Positions 28,602 through 37,724 of a stretch of 64,000 nucleotides of DNA are shown piece by piece. Location: the NCBI RefSeq assembly GCF_019249295.1, contig NZ_JAESDH010000015.1, positions 1 to 64,000 of the forward strand. The letters run 5' to 3'. Source of the stretch: Alteromonas antoniana (GTDB lineage: Bacteria > Pseudomonadota > Gammaproteobacteria > Enterobacterales > Alteromonadaceae). Below the pieces are notes generated by a model. That model was not told the origin of the DNA, made no database searches, and worked only from the letters and a program-made list of their open reading frames with translations. Position numbers and translations under genes: made by a program. Numbering within the stretch: the first letter of the stretch is position 1; every line of letters begins with the position of its first letter.

Positions 28602-28985
28602 TTACACCTTGCCTCGTATCGCATCCAGGCAGGTCACCACACGCATAAGTCCCTGAACAGTTTGTACCTGTATAGCAGGAACACCGCCAGTAAGCTTGTT
28701 CTGTGAGCGCATGAAATGTTTGATCCAGGCCTGGTCACCCCCGGTGAGTGCAAATAGTGCCCGGGCGGCTCTGATCAACAGCAGGGCCAGTTCACCTTGT
28801 TTACTGTCGGGACTCAGGTCCAGGTTTTGCTTTAAGCGTGTTATCGCGGTTCTATGCACACCAATCACCTTGCCCAGCTCATCTTGCTTGAGTGTCAGCT
28901 GTTTGGATGCATTAAGTAGTGCTTTTGACAGGACAACAGCTGGGTCTGGTCGTTGCTTTAGTTGTGCAGTCATCTTGCTTTTCAC
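28602..28985 (-). CDS. Xre/MbcA/ParS-type antitoxin of the RES pair
   Basis: 127 residues. N-terminal helix-turn-helix (about 30-60: LTLKQDELGKVIGVHRTAITRLKQNL) and a C-terminal toxin-binding domain (about 65-127: KQGELALLLIRAARALFALTGGDQAWIKHFMRSQNKLTGGVPAIQV). Characteristic of antitoxins partnering RES toxins; it normally neutralises the toxin and represses the operon. First gene of the pair. The promoter should lie in the AT-rich 28986-29060 interval. Toxin is broken, antitoxin kept. Confidence 0.82.
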   Translation of the reverse strand: MKSKMTAQLKQRPDPAVVLSKALLNASKQLTLKQDELGKVIGVHRTAITRLKQNLDLSPDSKQGELALLLIRAARALFALTGGDQAWIKHFMRSQNKLTGGVPAIQVQTVQGLMRVVTCLDAIRGKV

Positions 28986-29062
28986 TCCAGGATCTAACTT
29001 TTGATCTTTATTTTAGATGCAAATAAAGCAAAATGGTAATCAGTTTTACTAAATGAAACATT

Positions 29063-29731
29063 TCATCTCTGCCACAGCCTCCAGCACTGCTTCACAACAG
29101 CGTCAACATGCCTGTTGATTTCCTCACCAGGTTGTCTGGGTGGGAGTTGATGCAAGGCACGCACTATGTCCAGTCCTGCAAGCATGCTCAAAAACAACTC
29201 GGCGGCATGCTCAGTATCAGTACACTCTATACGTCCTGCCTCTTGTTGTATTTTTAACCAGCCGCTCAAGGTGTCTAAGGCGTTTTGAACACTGTTGTTG
29301 TACATGCTGTGCAGTAGATCCCGGTCTACTTCGTGCAGGCTGCCCAGCAAACGCAGAAAATTGAGGTGTTCATGGCTGAGTACGAAATGTGCCAGGTTTA
29401 GTGCAAAGTCATGCAGTGCTTGCCGAGGTGTTTGGCCCTGCTCAGGTTCGATAACCAGGTGTTGAAGCAAGCTATCGCACTGGCGATGAATGATGGCCTC
29501 GATCAGTGTGTTTTTTTCGTTAAAGCGGTTATAGACCGTTACTTTTGAAACGCCCGCTTTACATGCGACCGCTTCTATCGAGAATTTAGCTGGGCCCTGG
29601 GTGAACAGAAGTTCTGTGGCGGCATCCAGAATAGCGACTTCTTTGCTGGGATCGACAGGTCGTCCCGATCGTGACTTACAAGGCACTTTTTTATCCATTT
29701 TAATTAGTGTACGATTGCGTTCATTAATCAT
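29063..29731 (-). CDS. TetR-family repressor of the RND pump
   Basis: 222 residues from the upstream ATG, or 211 from the ATG at 29698 (MDKKVPCKSRSGRPVD). N-terminal HTH (VAILDAATELLFTQGPAKFSIEAVACKAGVSKVTVYNRFNEKNTLIEAII) and a helical ligand-binding C-terminal domain. Divergently transcribed from the adaptor/pump genes across a very short gap. AGTGTA occurs twice, at about 29706 and 29733, and could be an operator. This overlaps the longer start, which favours the shorter protein. Likely represses the pump and itself; inducer unknown. Confidence 0.82.
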   Translation of the reverse strand: MINERNRTLIKMDKKVPCKSRSGRPVDPSKEVAILDAATELLFTQGPAKFSIEAVACKAGVSKVTVYNRFNEKNTLIEAIIHRQCDSLLQHLVIEPEQGQTPRQALHDFALNLAHFVLSHEHLNFLRLLGSLHEVDRDLLHSMYNNSVQNALDTLSGWLKIQQEAGRIECTDTEHAAELFLSMLAGLDIVRALHQLPPRQPGEEINRHVDAVVKQCWRLWQR

Positions 29732-29754
29732 AGTGTATTTTTGAGTCGATTACC

Positions 29755-30801
29755 ATGCATAGACCCTTATTCTTTATGGCTATTGTGCTGTTAATGCTGG
29801 GCTGTAGTCCAGATAATGGTGCATCCAATGCACCTCAGTCTGCGGCTCCCTGGGTTCGAACTCTGGTAGTGAGTAATGCCTCTTCTGCTTTTCTGAAGCT
29901 ATCCGGCACAGTAAAAGGGCGCTATGAAACACCCGTTGCCTTTCAGGTTTCGGGCCGTATTCTGGAGCGCTATGTTGATGCGGGTCAGCGGGTCGAAGCG
30001 GGGCAGTTGCTGTTCCAGTTGGACCCGCGTGATTTGTTAGCCTCGGTGCGAGTGGCTGAAGCTGACATGAAAACGACTGAAGCGGCATTGGCAATTGCAC
30101 GCAGCGAGTTGAATCGTCAACAAACACTGGTAGACGGCCAGTTTGTCAGCCGCCAAACCCTGGAGCGTTATGAGCTGACACTGCGTGAAGCCATCAGTCG
30201 TCATCAGGCGGCTAATGCTGTGTTGGAGCAGGCACGTAATGCTGTGGATTATGCTGAACTGCGTGCTGAAAAAGCGGGCATACTGAATGCCGTGACAGCT
30301 GAGCCAGGACAGGTGGTCATCATGGGGCAGGCTCTGGCTACTCTGATTGACGATAGCTCACTTGAAGCGGAGGTATATCTGCCTGAAGGTGAGGATGCTC
30401 CAGCGTCTGGTAGCCTGTTGATTGATGGTGAATCATTAGCGATTACTTTGCGGGAGATGGCAGCCTCGGCTGATCCTGACAGTCGCAGTTGGCGGGCACG
30501 TTATCGTATTGAGTCGCGCTCTGATGCCTTAAGTCTGGGCAGTGTGGTACAGGTCAGGCTTGACCAGCCACTGCAGGAGACAACCTTTAGTGTGCCCCTG
30601 GGCGCACTGGATGAACGCAGTCAAGGCGCTCAGGTCTGGCAAGTAGTTGAGGGGCAGGTGCAGCCTGTGCCTGTGGAGGTGCTGGAGCTGAGCCAGGAAT
30701 ATGCCCGTATTCGCGCTTCCCTGACGCAGGGTAGTCGCATTGTTGCGCTGGGCACGCATTTATTAACGCCGGGCATGCAGGTCAGGGAGCAGGCGCGATG
30801 A
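29755..30801 (+). CDS. RND efflux periplasmic adaptor (membrane fusion lipoprotein)
   Basis: 348 residues. Lipoprotein signal MHRPLFFMAIVLLMLGCSPD with the lipobox cysteine at 17. Barrel-sandwich hybrid (VAFQVSGRILERYVDAGQRVEAGQLLFQLDPRD), alpha-helical hairpin (about 85-155), then the second lipoyl half (ILNAVTAEPGQVVIMGQALATLID) and beta-barrel. It links the inner-membrane pump to an outer-membrane channel. No outer-membrane factor is encoded nearby, so a host TolC-like protein is implied. Overlaps the pump gene by 4 bp (ATGA). Confidence 0.9.
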   Translation: MHRPLFFMAIVLLMLGCSPDNGASNAPQSAAPWVRTLVVSNASSAFLKLSGTVKGRYETPVAFQVSGRILERYVDAGQRVEAGQLLFQLDPRDLLASVRVAEADMKTTEAALAIARSELNRQQTLVDGQFVSRQTLERYELTLREAISRHQAANAVLEQARNAVDYAELRAEKAGILNAVTAEPGQVVIMGQALATLIDDSSLEAEVYLPEGEDAPASGSLLIDGESLAITLREMAASADPDSRSWRARYRIESRSDALSLGSVVQVRLDQPLQETTFSVPLGALDERSQGAQVWQVVEGQVQPVPVEVLELSQEYARIRASLTQGSRIVALGTHLLTPGMQVREQAR

Positions 30802-33800
30802 ATTTTCCCAATTTGTCAGCCCTGGCAGTGCGTGAACGCTCGGTAACCCTGTTTTTTCTTCTCCTGTCTGTCTTTGCCGGTGTCTATGCGTTTTCATCTT
30901 TGGGGCGTGCCGAAGACCCATCCTTCACTGTACGGGTGATGGTGGTGTCGGCTATCTGGCCCGGTGCCACACCGACCGAGTTACAGGATCAGGTTGTTGA
31001 CCGTCTGGAGAAACGCATTCAGGAAGTGGAGTACCTGTATAAAATTGAAACCACGATACGTCCGGGTCGGGCCGATTTACAGATAGAGTTCGAGGACTTT
31101 TCACCCAGTGAAAGGGTGCCTGATCTGTTTTATCAGGTACGTAAGCGCATGCTGGATGAAGCCGGAAGTCTGCCTGCGGGGGTCATAGGTCCGATCGTTA
31201 ATGATGATTTTTCAGATGTGTATTTCTCGCTGATTTCACTGACGGCACCGGGTATGCCGATGCACAGCCTCACCCGTGAAGCGGAATCTGTCCGTGATCG
31301 TTTACAGCGTGTGCCTGGCCTGCAAAAAGCGCTGTTACTGGGCGAGCGCAGTGAGCGGGTGTTTATCGACTTTGATATGAACCGCCTGAATAACCTGGGG
31401 TTGTCAGCAGAGCAGATTTTTGCTGCGATTGAAGCCAGTAATCGTATGATGCCAGCTGGCTTTGTTGACCTGGACGGGCCACGCGCCTACCTGCGTGTGG
31501 ATGCTGATCTGGCGGACCTTGATCAACTGGCTGCTTTGCCGATACGTGTGGGAGACCATCTGTTAAAGCTGTCTGATCTGGCAGATATACGGCGAGGTTA
31601 CGAAGATCCTCCCTCCTATATGATCAGGGCGGATGGTGAAGCGGCCATATTGTTGGGGGTGGTGATGCAGGCCGGTCAGAACGGCCTGGAGTTTGGTGAG
31701 CGTCTGACGGCCTTTATTGATGCTGAACAGGCCGCGTTACCCCTGGGTATGTCTTTGCATATGCTGACCAATCAGACCGAAGCGATCAGTCAGGCCGTTG
31801 ATCTGTTTCAGATCAAGTTTCTGGTGGCGGTGCTGGTCGTTATGGCTGTCAGCATACTGGCGATTGGCTTTCGTGCGGGTCTGGTGGTAGGTATTGCCAT
31901 CCCCGTTACCATCGGCCTGACCTTCCTGTTGATGAAAATTACCGGGATCAATCTGGATCGTATCACTCTGGGTGCCTTGATTATCGCCCTGGGGTTACTG
32001 GTGGATGATGCCATCATCGCCATTGAAATGATGATCGTTAAAATGGAAGAGGGCTGGGAGCGGGTGCGCGCGGCCAGTCATGCCTGGAGTGTGACGGCCG
32101 CCCCTATGCTGTTTGGTACGCTGGTGACGGTAGCGGGTTTTGTCCCGATCGGCTTTGCCCAGTCAAGTGTGGGTGAATATGCCGGCAATATCTTTTGGGT
32201 GCTGGCCTTTGCACTGCTGGTTTCCTGGCTGGTGGCTGTGACTTTTACGCCTTATCTGGGAGTGAAGCTGCTGCCATCCTATACTCAGCATCAGGCTGGA
32301 GATATCTATCAAACACGTTTTTACCAGTATCTGCGAGGCGTGGTAAACACCTGTGTGCGTTATCGTAAAACGGTCGTGCTGTCGACACTGATGTTGTTGA
32401 TACTCAGCGGTGTGGGTATGGCAACGCTGGTACAAAAGCAGTTTTTTCCAGGTTCAGACCGTCCAGAGGTATTGATCGATATTTACCTGCCGCAGGGCAG
32501 TGCAATCGGCACGACAGAAGCCACGGTAAAACGCCTCGAAGCCATATTGGAAACGCTGCCCGAAGTGAAAAGCCTGTCATCCTATATCGGTGCGGGTGCG
32601 CCTCGATTCTTTATTTCGGCTAACCCTGAACAGCCTGATCCGGCCTTTGCCAAGATCATTGCCATAGGCCATGATGCCGGTGCTCGTGATCGTATTATGG
32701 CGGAGATGAATCGTCACCTGGAGGCAGGTGAGTTTCCTGAAGCACGGGTACGCGTTACCCGTTTGCTATTTGGACCGCCGGTTATCTGGCCTGTCAGCTT
32801 TCGCGTGCTGGGCCCGGATACTGAAGTCTTGCGTTCCATCGCTCACGAGGTGCGTAATCTGATGGCGGCGCATCCCAATACCGTGATGCCGCACCTGGAA
32901 TGGGATGAGCGTACACCCGCCTACTATCTGGATATGGACCCTGACCGTCTGCGGTTAATGGGACTGACGCCGACCGAGGTTGCGCAGCAACTGGCGTTTC
33001 AACTCAATGGTTTTAATGTCACCGATGTGCGTCAGGATGTTCGCAGCGTACAGGTGATCGCGCGCAGTGCACGCGAAGGGGGGCTGTTACCCGAGGCGCT
33101 AGAGCTTAAGACAGCGGATGGGCGCAAGGTGGCGCTCAGTCAGTTGGGCGAGTTGAGTATCCGCTATGAAGATCCGGTGATAAAACGCTATAACCGTGAA
33201 CCCTTTCTGGCTGTACATGCCGATGTACAAGGAGCCCAGCCACCTGACGTGACCCATGCGATCTGGGCTGACATGCAGTCGCTGCTTGCTGAATTACCAC
33301 CGGGCTATCGTATCGATATAGGTGGATCGGTTGAACAGTCTGGCAAAGCGGATAGCTCCATCCAGAAGCTGCAACCGCTTATGCTGGCGCTTATGCTGAT
33401 TTTCATCATGCTGCAGATGCGCTCATTTACCGGCACGTTTGTGGTGATTGCGACGGCTCTACTCGGGTTGGTAGGAGCGGTGGCAGCACTGCTGTTGTTT
33501 AACCAGCCGTTTGGTTTTACCGCGCTGCTGGGGTTGATCGGTTTAAGTGGTATTTTAATGCGCAACACCATGATACTGGCGCAACAGGTGCAGGATAACT
33601 TCGATTCCGGTATGCAGGCGGGTGCCGCTGTGGTTGAGGCGGCGGTGCAGCGTTCCCGTCCGGTGGTACTAACCGCTCTGGCGGCGGTGCTGGCTTTTAT
33701 TCCGCTGGCTCTGGATCTGTTCTGGGGACCCTTGGCCTATGTGCTGATTGGCGGTGTCGCTGTGGGTACGCTGATTACCTTGCTATTTGTGCCAGCGCTC

Positions 33801-33839
33801 TATGCATGGTTGTTCAAAGTGAAAGTCAGTGACTATTGA
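30798..33839 (+). CDS. RND-family efflux pump permease (AcrB/HAE1 superfamily)
   Basis: 1013 residues, full length. Twelve-helix RND topology with two large periplasmic loops. The proton-relay region in TM4 is present: ITLGALIIALGLLVDDAIIAIEMM with the paired Asp near 402-403. TM1 starts with SVTLFFLLLSVFAGVYAFSSLGRAEDPSF, and the C-terminal half has ALMLIFIMLQMRSFTGTF and GLIGLSGILMRNTMIL. Proton-driven tripartite export of drugs or other amphiphiles; substrate cannot be told. Its GC-rich codon use differs from the ICE backbone, consistent with a chromosomal origin. Not a standard SXT cargo. Confidence 0.92.
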   Translation: MNFPNLSALAVRERSVTLFFLLLSVFAGVYAFSSLGRAEDPSFTVRVMVVSAIWPGATPTELQDQVVDRLEKRIQEVEYLYKIETTIRPGRADLQIEFEDFSPSERVPDLFYQVRKRMLDEAGSLPAGVIGPIVNDDFSDVYFSLISLTAPGMPMHSLTREAESVRDRLQRVPGLQKALLLGERSERVFIDFDMNRLNNLGLSAEQIFAAIEASNRMMPAGFVDLDGPRAYLRVDADLADLDQLAALPIRVGDHLLKLSDLADIRRGYEDPPSYMIRADGEAAILLGVVMQAGQNGLEFGERLTAFIDAEQAALPLGMSLHMLTNQTEAISQAVDLFQIKFLVAVLVVMAVSILAIGFRAGLVVGIAIPVTIGLTFLLMKITGINLDRITLGALIIALGLLVDDAIIAIEMMIVKMEEGWERVRAASHAWSVTAAPMLFGTLVTVAGFVPIGFAQSSVGEYAGNIFWVLAFALLVSWLVAVTFTPYLGVKLLPSYTQHQAGDIYQTRFYQYLRGVVNTCVRYRKTVVLSTLMLLILSGVGMATLVQKQFFPGSDRPEVLIDIYLPQGSAIGTTEATVKRLEAILETLPEVKSLSSYIGAGAPRFFISANPEQPDPAFAKIIAIGHDAGARDRIMAEMNRHLEAGEFPEARVRVTRLLFGPPVIWPVSFRVLGPDTEVLRSIAHEVRNLMAAHPNTVMPHLEWDERTPAYYLDMDPDRLRLMGLTPTEVAQQLAFQLNGFNVTDVRQDVRSVQVIARSAREGGLLPEALELKTADGRKVALSQLGELSIRYEDPVIKRYNREPFLAVHADVQGAQPPDVTHAIWADMQSLLAELPPGYRIDIGGSVEQSGKADSSIQKLQPLMLALMLIFIMLQMRSFTGTFVVIATALLGLVGAVAALLLFNQPFGFTALLGLIGLSGILMRNTMILAQQVQDNFDSGMQAGAAVVEAAVQRSRPVVLTALAAVLAFIPLALDLFWGPLAYVLIGGVAVGTLITLLFVPALYAWLFKVKVSDY

Positions 33840-33896
33840 GTCGTTCACTATCTGCAGAGTTGATAGCCTGTAAAGAGTGGATTGCCAGCCTGGCGG

Positions 33897-33919
33897 GTAC
33901 AGCAGTTCGGCTGCTGTAC
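33897..33919. terminator. Bidirectional terminator-like hairpin
   Basis: Perfect stem GTACAGCAG-TTCGG-CTGCTGTAC between the convergent pump gene and methyltransferase gene. UUCG-type loop; few T residues after it. Confidence 0.6.
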
Positions 33920-33923
33920 TTGC

Positions 33924-34538
33924 TCACTCCTTCCGAAATACCACCGATAGATTGTTAGCTGGCATGGGAACTACCGCTTGTCGTATCAGCCCTTGCTCTT
34001 TTGCCAGATGAGTGACCTCATCCAGATGGCGGATACCCCAGAGCGGGTTACGTTGGCGGAGTGATGCATCAAATGCCAGGTTGCTCTCGGCAGGGCTGAC
34101 ATCGGCCTGCCAGAAAGGGCCATAGAGGAAGAGGACGCCATCGTTACTGAGCAGATTTTGGGCTAATTTCATAAGCCCCTCGGCGGCTTGCCAGGGCGCA
34201 ATATGGATCATGTTGATCGCCAGCAGGGTGTTGTAGTCACCCTGAGGCATTTCTGTGGGAGCGGTTACATCCAGGAGTCGGGCTGGAAACAGCTTTGGAT
34301 GGTGGTCACTCTGTCGCCTGGCTTCGATGCTGCTTAAGGCTGTCGGATCTATATCGGTGGGTTGCCAGTGAACGACCTGTGAGAGATTTGAGGACAGATA
34401 CACCGCGTGCTCGCCCGTTCCTGAAGCTATTTCCAGTACCCTGGCCGGATCGGGAAGGTATGTCTGCAAGACATTGAAGATCGGCTCTCTGTTGCGCCGT
34501 GTAGCGGGTGCATGGGCAAGCGAGTTTGATGGTTTCAT
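33924..34538 (-). CDS. SAM-dependent methyltransferase-like protein (DUF938)
   Basis: 204 residues from the ATG at 34538, which has GGGAGACC upstream (a TTG 7 codons earlier is less likely). Class I methyltransferase fold: motif I VLEIASGTGEHAVYLS (about 37-52), motif II WQPTDID, motif IV-like LLAINMIHIAPWQAAEGLM. The N-terminal MKPSNSLAHAPATRRNREPIFNVL and the overall pattern match the DUF938 family, whose substrate is unknown. Convergent with the RND pump; part of the chromosome-like cargo. Confidence 0.85.
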   Translation of the reverse strand: MKPSNSLAHAPATRRNREPIFNVLQTYLPDPARVLEIASGTGEHAVYLSSNLSQVVHWQPTDIDPTALSSIEARRQSDHHPKLFPARLLDVTAPTEMPQGDYNTLLAINMIHIAPWQAAEGLMKLAQNLLSNDGVLFLYGPFWQADVSPAESNLAFDASLRQRNPLWGIRHLDEVTHLAKEQGLIRQAVVPMPANNLSVVFRKE

Positions 34539-34749
34539 CGCAGATAGGTCTCCCTGCAAAGCAAAAGGCTCTGTATCAGGGACATTAATCTACCGGAAGA
34601 AAAGGCCAGGGTCACGTTTCATTAACCTGTGGTGTTAATTCCCATAGCAAAAATTTACTGTATTTATCCCTTATGGATATATGGGAATAGGTGGCTGGTA
34701 TACAATGTCTTTTTAAAGGTTTGAATTCGGCTATAAGGCTATTTTACAC

Positions 34750-34978
34750 ATGACATCACTTTCAGATGATGCAAACAACACGTTTGAAATCTTTCCCTGG
34801 AACCCGCAACTTGAGACGGGTATTGCGATTATTGATGATCAGCATCGTAATTTGGTGATCCTGCTGAACAAGCTGGGTCAGCAGTATGTGCAGGGTGTTT
34901 CCAAACAGGCTATTGAGCAAATTCTGAAAGAGTTATCCGATTACGCTGACTACCATTTCCAAACTGAGGAAGCTATCT
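34750..34978 (+). pseudogene. Bacteriohemerythrin, truncated by IS1380
   Basis: About 76 residues: FEIFPWNPQLETGIAIIDDQHRNLVILLNKL...YADYHFQTEEAI. Hemerythrin iron ligands seen are His32, His69 and Glu73. The remaining HxxxH and HxxxxD ligands should follow, but the IS1380 element starts at 34979 (CCTGAATC). The DNA beyond that element (36625 on) does not continue the gene, so the 3' part is lost. No oxygen-binding diiron site can form. Confidence 0.82.
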
Positions 34979-36624
34979 CCTGAATCAGTGACGAGTATTG
35001 CTTAAGATTACAGATCGGAGCAGTCACTGTTTTATCGCTCTTTAACAATCGATTTTATTCGTACTGATGTGCGCTTGCATTGCAGGCTACTGATTTTTGC
35101 CTATTAAAGGATTTTTCTCTGGTTAAAATTCAAACAATTTTGACCGATTTGGCATGCTGAGGCCTGGCTACTAGCCATGCAAGGAATGTTTGGTATATCG
35201 AGTATGTCAGGTAATGTGATACACGCGATTGAATGCGCTAAAGCCTGGACAATGAGAGCCAAACTTAAGTGTCAGCTGTCTACCGCTCTTCACGAGTCGG
35301 CAGGCCAGATACATCAACTCTTGCATAACGGTTTTCAATCGGCGACGTTTCGCTGAGTGCCGCACAGGTGAGTCAGATTGCATTAAGCCGCGTAAACCGA
35401 TCCAGCGTAAGATGTTATAAGCCATGACGGCAAAGCCCATGACCAGATCGTTGGTCGCGAACTTCCCAGATGGCAGGCGCTCTAGATCCAAGTCAGTCTT
35501 GAACTCGCTATGGAACTGTTCACACAGCGCATGCCCTTTGTAGAGTTTAATCACCGTGGCGTCATCTGCCACATCTGAAGACAATGAGGTCAACCAGCCA
35601 TCTAAGCTGATTTCAGGCTCCAAGAACAACTGACCTTTGGCATCAGAGTGTCTCACCGTAACTTTGACCACTCGACGCGTATTGGCCGCATCATCCAGCT
35701 GTTGAGAGAACACGGCTTCCATTTTACCGGGTCGTGGATGATGCCACTTCGCATGTGCACAGGCTTCATCGTACCATTGCCAGACATCCTGCTTTCGTGG
35801 GTTCCATTTAATCAGGAAGTCGACGTTTTGGTTGTTCAGAAAAACACGGTTTTCAAGCGCATCATGTGCACTATCCAGTCGGATCAGTAATGACTGATCG
35901 GTCAGCTGACGTGCTCTTGGAATCACGCGTTGAAGTACATTGATAAACTCAGCATTAGCATGCTGGCTGCCAGGGCGTAACTCACAACCTAAGCACCACC
36001 CTTGCTGACCCAAATAGGCAGCAATCGGCGCATAGCCATCATGCCCTTTGTAAGTGTAGGAAACACCTTCCTTTTTAGTGTCACTGTTATCCATGGGGAA
36101 CACGTCCATATCCAAGGGAATATGCCCTGTTGAGAGCTCTGTTAGTGGAATGGATGCATTCTGTAAAAACTCAACACTGGCCGAACTTAACAGTGGTAGT
36201 AAATTAACGGCATCTTCATCAAAGCGCTGACGTAATCGCGCGGATGAGGGTGATTGTTTGATACCCATGGCGGCCTTGAAGTAGGGATCATGTCTGGCTT
36301 GTTCGACGGCTTCAAAGTCACTTTTGCCCAAGCAAACGAGTCCTACATACGTACGAATAAGATCGATATTAGCGATACCATGGCGTTTAGCGACATCACG
36401 AGAAGTCTTATGAAGTGATGTCATTTGGTTGATGCAATGACCAATGAGAGCAAGACCACCATGAGGTGTGATCACTTCGGTTTTAGACTGAACAAGCTTG
36501 AACTTACGCATGGTAGTAACATCACTGATTGGGTGAATGGACAGTGATGACTATTTTAACGTTGGAAGCCTTGCTATTGCAGGGTTTTGAACACATTTAT
36601 TGAATCTGAAGTCACGGATTCAGG
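34979..36624 (-). mobile_element. IS1380-family element
   Basis: 1646 bp bounded by CCTGAATCAGTGAC (34979) and the inverse of CCTGAATCCGTGAC (ending 36624). The transposase runs on the minus strand. Flanks (...TATCT and TACAA...) are not a clear duplication, consistent with a deletion beside it that removed the rest of the hemerythrin gene. Confidence 0.78.
35207..36511 (-). CDS. IS1380-family transposase
   Basis: 434 residues, intact. DDE-type transposase: HIPLDMDVFPMDNSDTKKEGVSYTYKGHDGYAPIAAYLG carries the first Asp (near 135), LLIRLDSAHDALENRVFL the second (near 215) and YKGHALCEQFHSEFKTDLDLERLPSG the Glu (near 336). The N-terminal GGLALIGHCINQMTSL and the overall length match IS1380. Catalyses movement of the 34979-36624 element. 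Confidence 0.9.
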   Translation of the reverse strand: MRKFKLVQSKTEVITPHGGLALIGHCINQMTSLHKTSRDVAKRHGIANIDLIRTYVGLVCLGKSDFEAVEQARHDPYFKAAMGIKQSPSSARLRQRFDEDAVNLLPLLSSASVEFLQNASIPLTELSTGHIPLDMDVFPMDNSDTKKEGVSYTYKGHDGYAPIAAYLGQQGWCLGCELRPGSQHANAEFINVLQRVIPRARQLTDQSLLIRLDSAHDALENRVFLNNQNVDFLIKWNPRKQDVWQWYDEACAHAKWHHPRPGKMEAVFSQQLDDAANTRRVVKVTVRHSDAKGQLFLEPEISLDGWLTSLSSDVADDATVIKLYKGHALCEQFHSEFKTDLDLERLPSGKFATNDLVMGFAVMAYNILRWIGLRGLMQSDSPVRHSAKRRRLKTVMQELMYLACRLVKSGRQLTLKFGSHCPGFSAFNRVYHIT

Positions 36625-36697
36625 TACAAGTTAAGATAAACTAATGCCTGAGTCAGTGTGTTAATGGTAATAAAAAAAATAAATATATGAATTTAAT

Positions 36698-37716
36698 GGC
36701 TATGTTCGGATTAACTGTTGTTGAATCGAAAAGAGCCTGTTTTCGTTAAGGTTTTCTGGAGTATCCATAAACCTGAACCAACCTAGGTAGTGTTCCAAGT
36801 ATTTTGTGGCTACTCCGTGAAACCGTTTTATCCACGCTTTCAGACGGCTGTGATAGGCGTTAACATTTTGAATGTGAAAGACTTTATCTATCACCTTAAC
36901 TCCTCCTGCCACATCTAAGCGCTTGTGTATTAAATCATTTTTCTCAGAAAGAGCTATGTAGGGCTTATAGCCATCACTACACAACACACTGTCTTTCTCT
37001 AATTTCCCTGCTAGCTCCTGATGTAGAGCTGCCGATGTAACACTTGGCACAACGGCTTCATACGTATTCTTAGCTCGGTCTCTGACCGTTAAAACTGGCA
37101 CCCAATCATCCTTTGAACGCCCCCGTTTTTTCGCTTTCATCCCTCTTTTACGGGGCTGACGAGTCATCCGTTTTGAGCCTTTCTCTGAGTAGGGAAAAAG
37201 TGTTTCGTCTGCCTCGATAATGCCTTCTAATTTGCTCGCTTTCAGTGCTGATGGTAGCGCCAAGAATCGGTGCCGCCACCTGAACGATGTTTCAAGGTGG
37301 AGGCCACATTCTTCGGCACATTTACGCAATGGCTTACTGTCCAGCATACAGCGAATATATTCTAACCAAAGCTCTTTGTACCTCAGTCGAGCTAGCGGTG
37401 TCGCCGTTGTCGCTACAAAGGTTTTGCCGCAGTTCTTGCAGCGATAACGCTGCATCTTGTTTACCTTGCCGTGCCGATTGATCAGTGAGCTATGGCAGTG
37501 CGGGCATTCAGGGTTTTCAACCATCCGCTCCTCAAGCTCTGTTATCAACTGTGAGACGCTATCAGTGCCTTTCAGCAGCTTCTCAACATAACGGGTTTGA
37601 CTATCTGTTAAGTGTTCTAACTCGGCTATAAGCTTTGTAAATTGTGCTGGGAGCATGATCAATCCTTAACAACTGTATTCATATACAGTATAGCAACAAT
37701 TTAGCAGAACATAGCC
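36698..37716 (-). mobile_element. IS1595-family element with 8-bp target duplication
   Basis: 1019 bp with terminal repeats GGCTATGTTC (36698) and GAACATAGCC (ending 37716). Flanked by a perfect 8-bp direct repeat AATTTAAT (36690-36697 and 37717-37724), the duplication size usual for IS1595. The right duplication abuts the left end of the right IS4-superfamily copy (37725), so this is a later insertion next to it. Confidence 0.92.
36700..37656 (-). CDS. IS1595-family (ISXO2-like) transposase
   Basis: 318 residues from the ATG at 37656. N-terminal zinc ribbon (CPHCHSSLINRHG...YRCKNCGKTF, about 45-80) and an ISXO2-like DDE domain: IIEADETLFPYSEKGSKRM with the first Asp (near 148), DSVLCSDGYKPYIAL the second (near 225) and a final acidic region near HSRLKAWIKRFHGVATKYLEHYLGWFRF. 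The stop codon lies inside the terminal repeat. Appears intact. Confidence 0.9.
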   Translation of the reverse strand: MLPAQFTKLIAELEHLTDSQTRYVEKLLKGTDSVSQLITELEERMVENPECPHCHSSLINRHGKVNKMQRYRCKNCGKTFVATTATPLARLRYKELWLEYIRCMLDSKPLRKCAEECGLHLETSFRWRHRFLALPSALKASKLEGIIEADETLFPYSEKGSKRMTRQPRKRGMKAKKRGRSKDDWVPVLTVRDRAKNTYEAVVPSVTSAALHQELAGKLEKDSVLCSDGYKPYIALSEKNDLIHKRLDVAGGVKVIDKVFHIQNVNAYHSRLKAWIKRFHGVATKYLEHYLGWFRFMDTPENLNENRLFSIQQQLIRT

Positions 37717-37724
37717 AATTTAAT

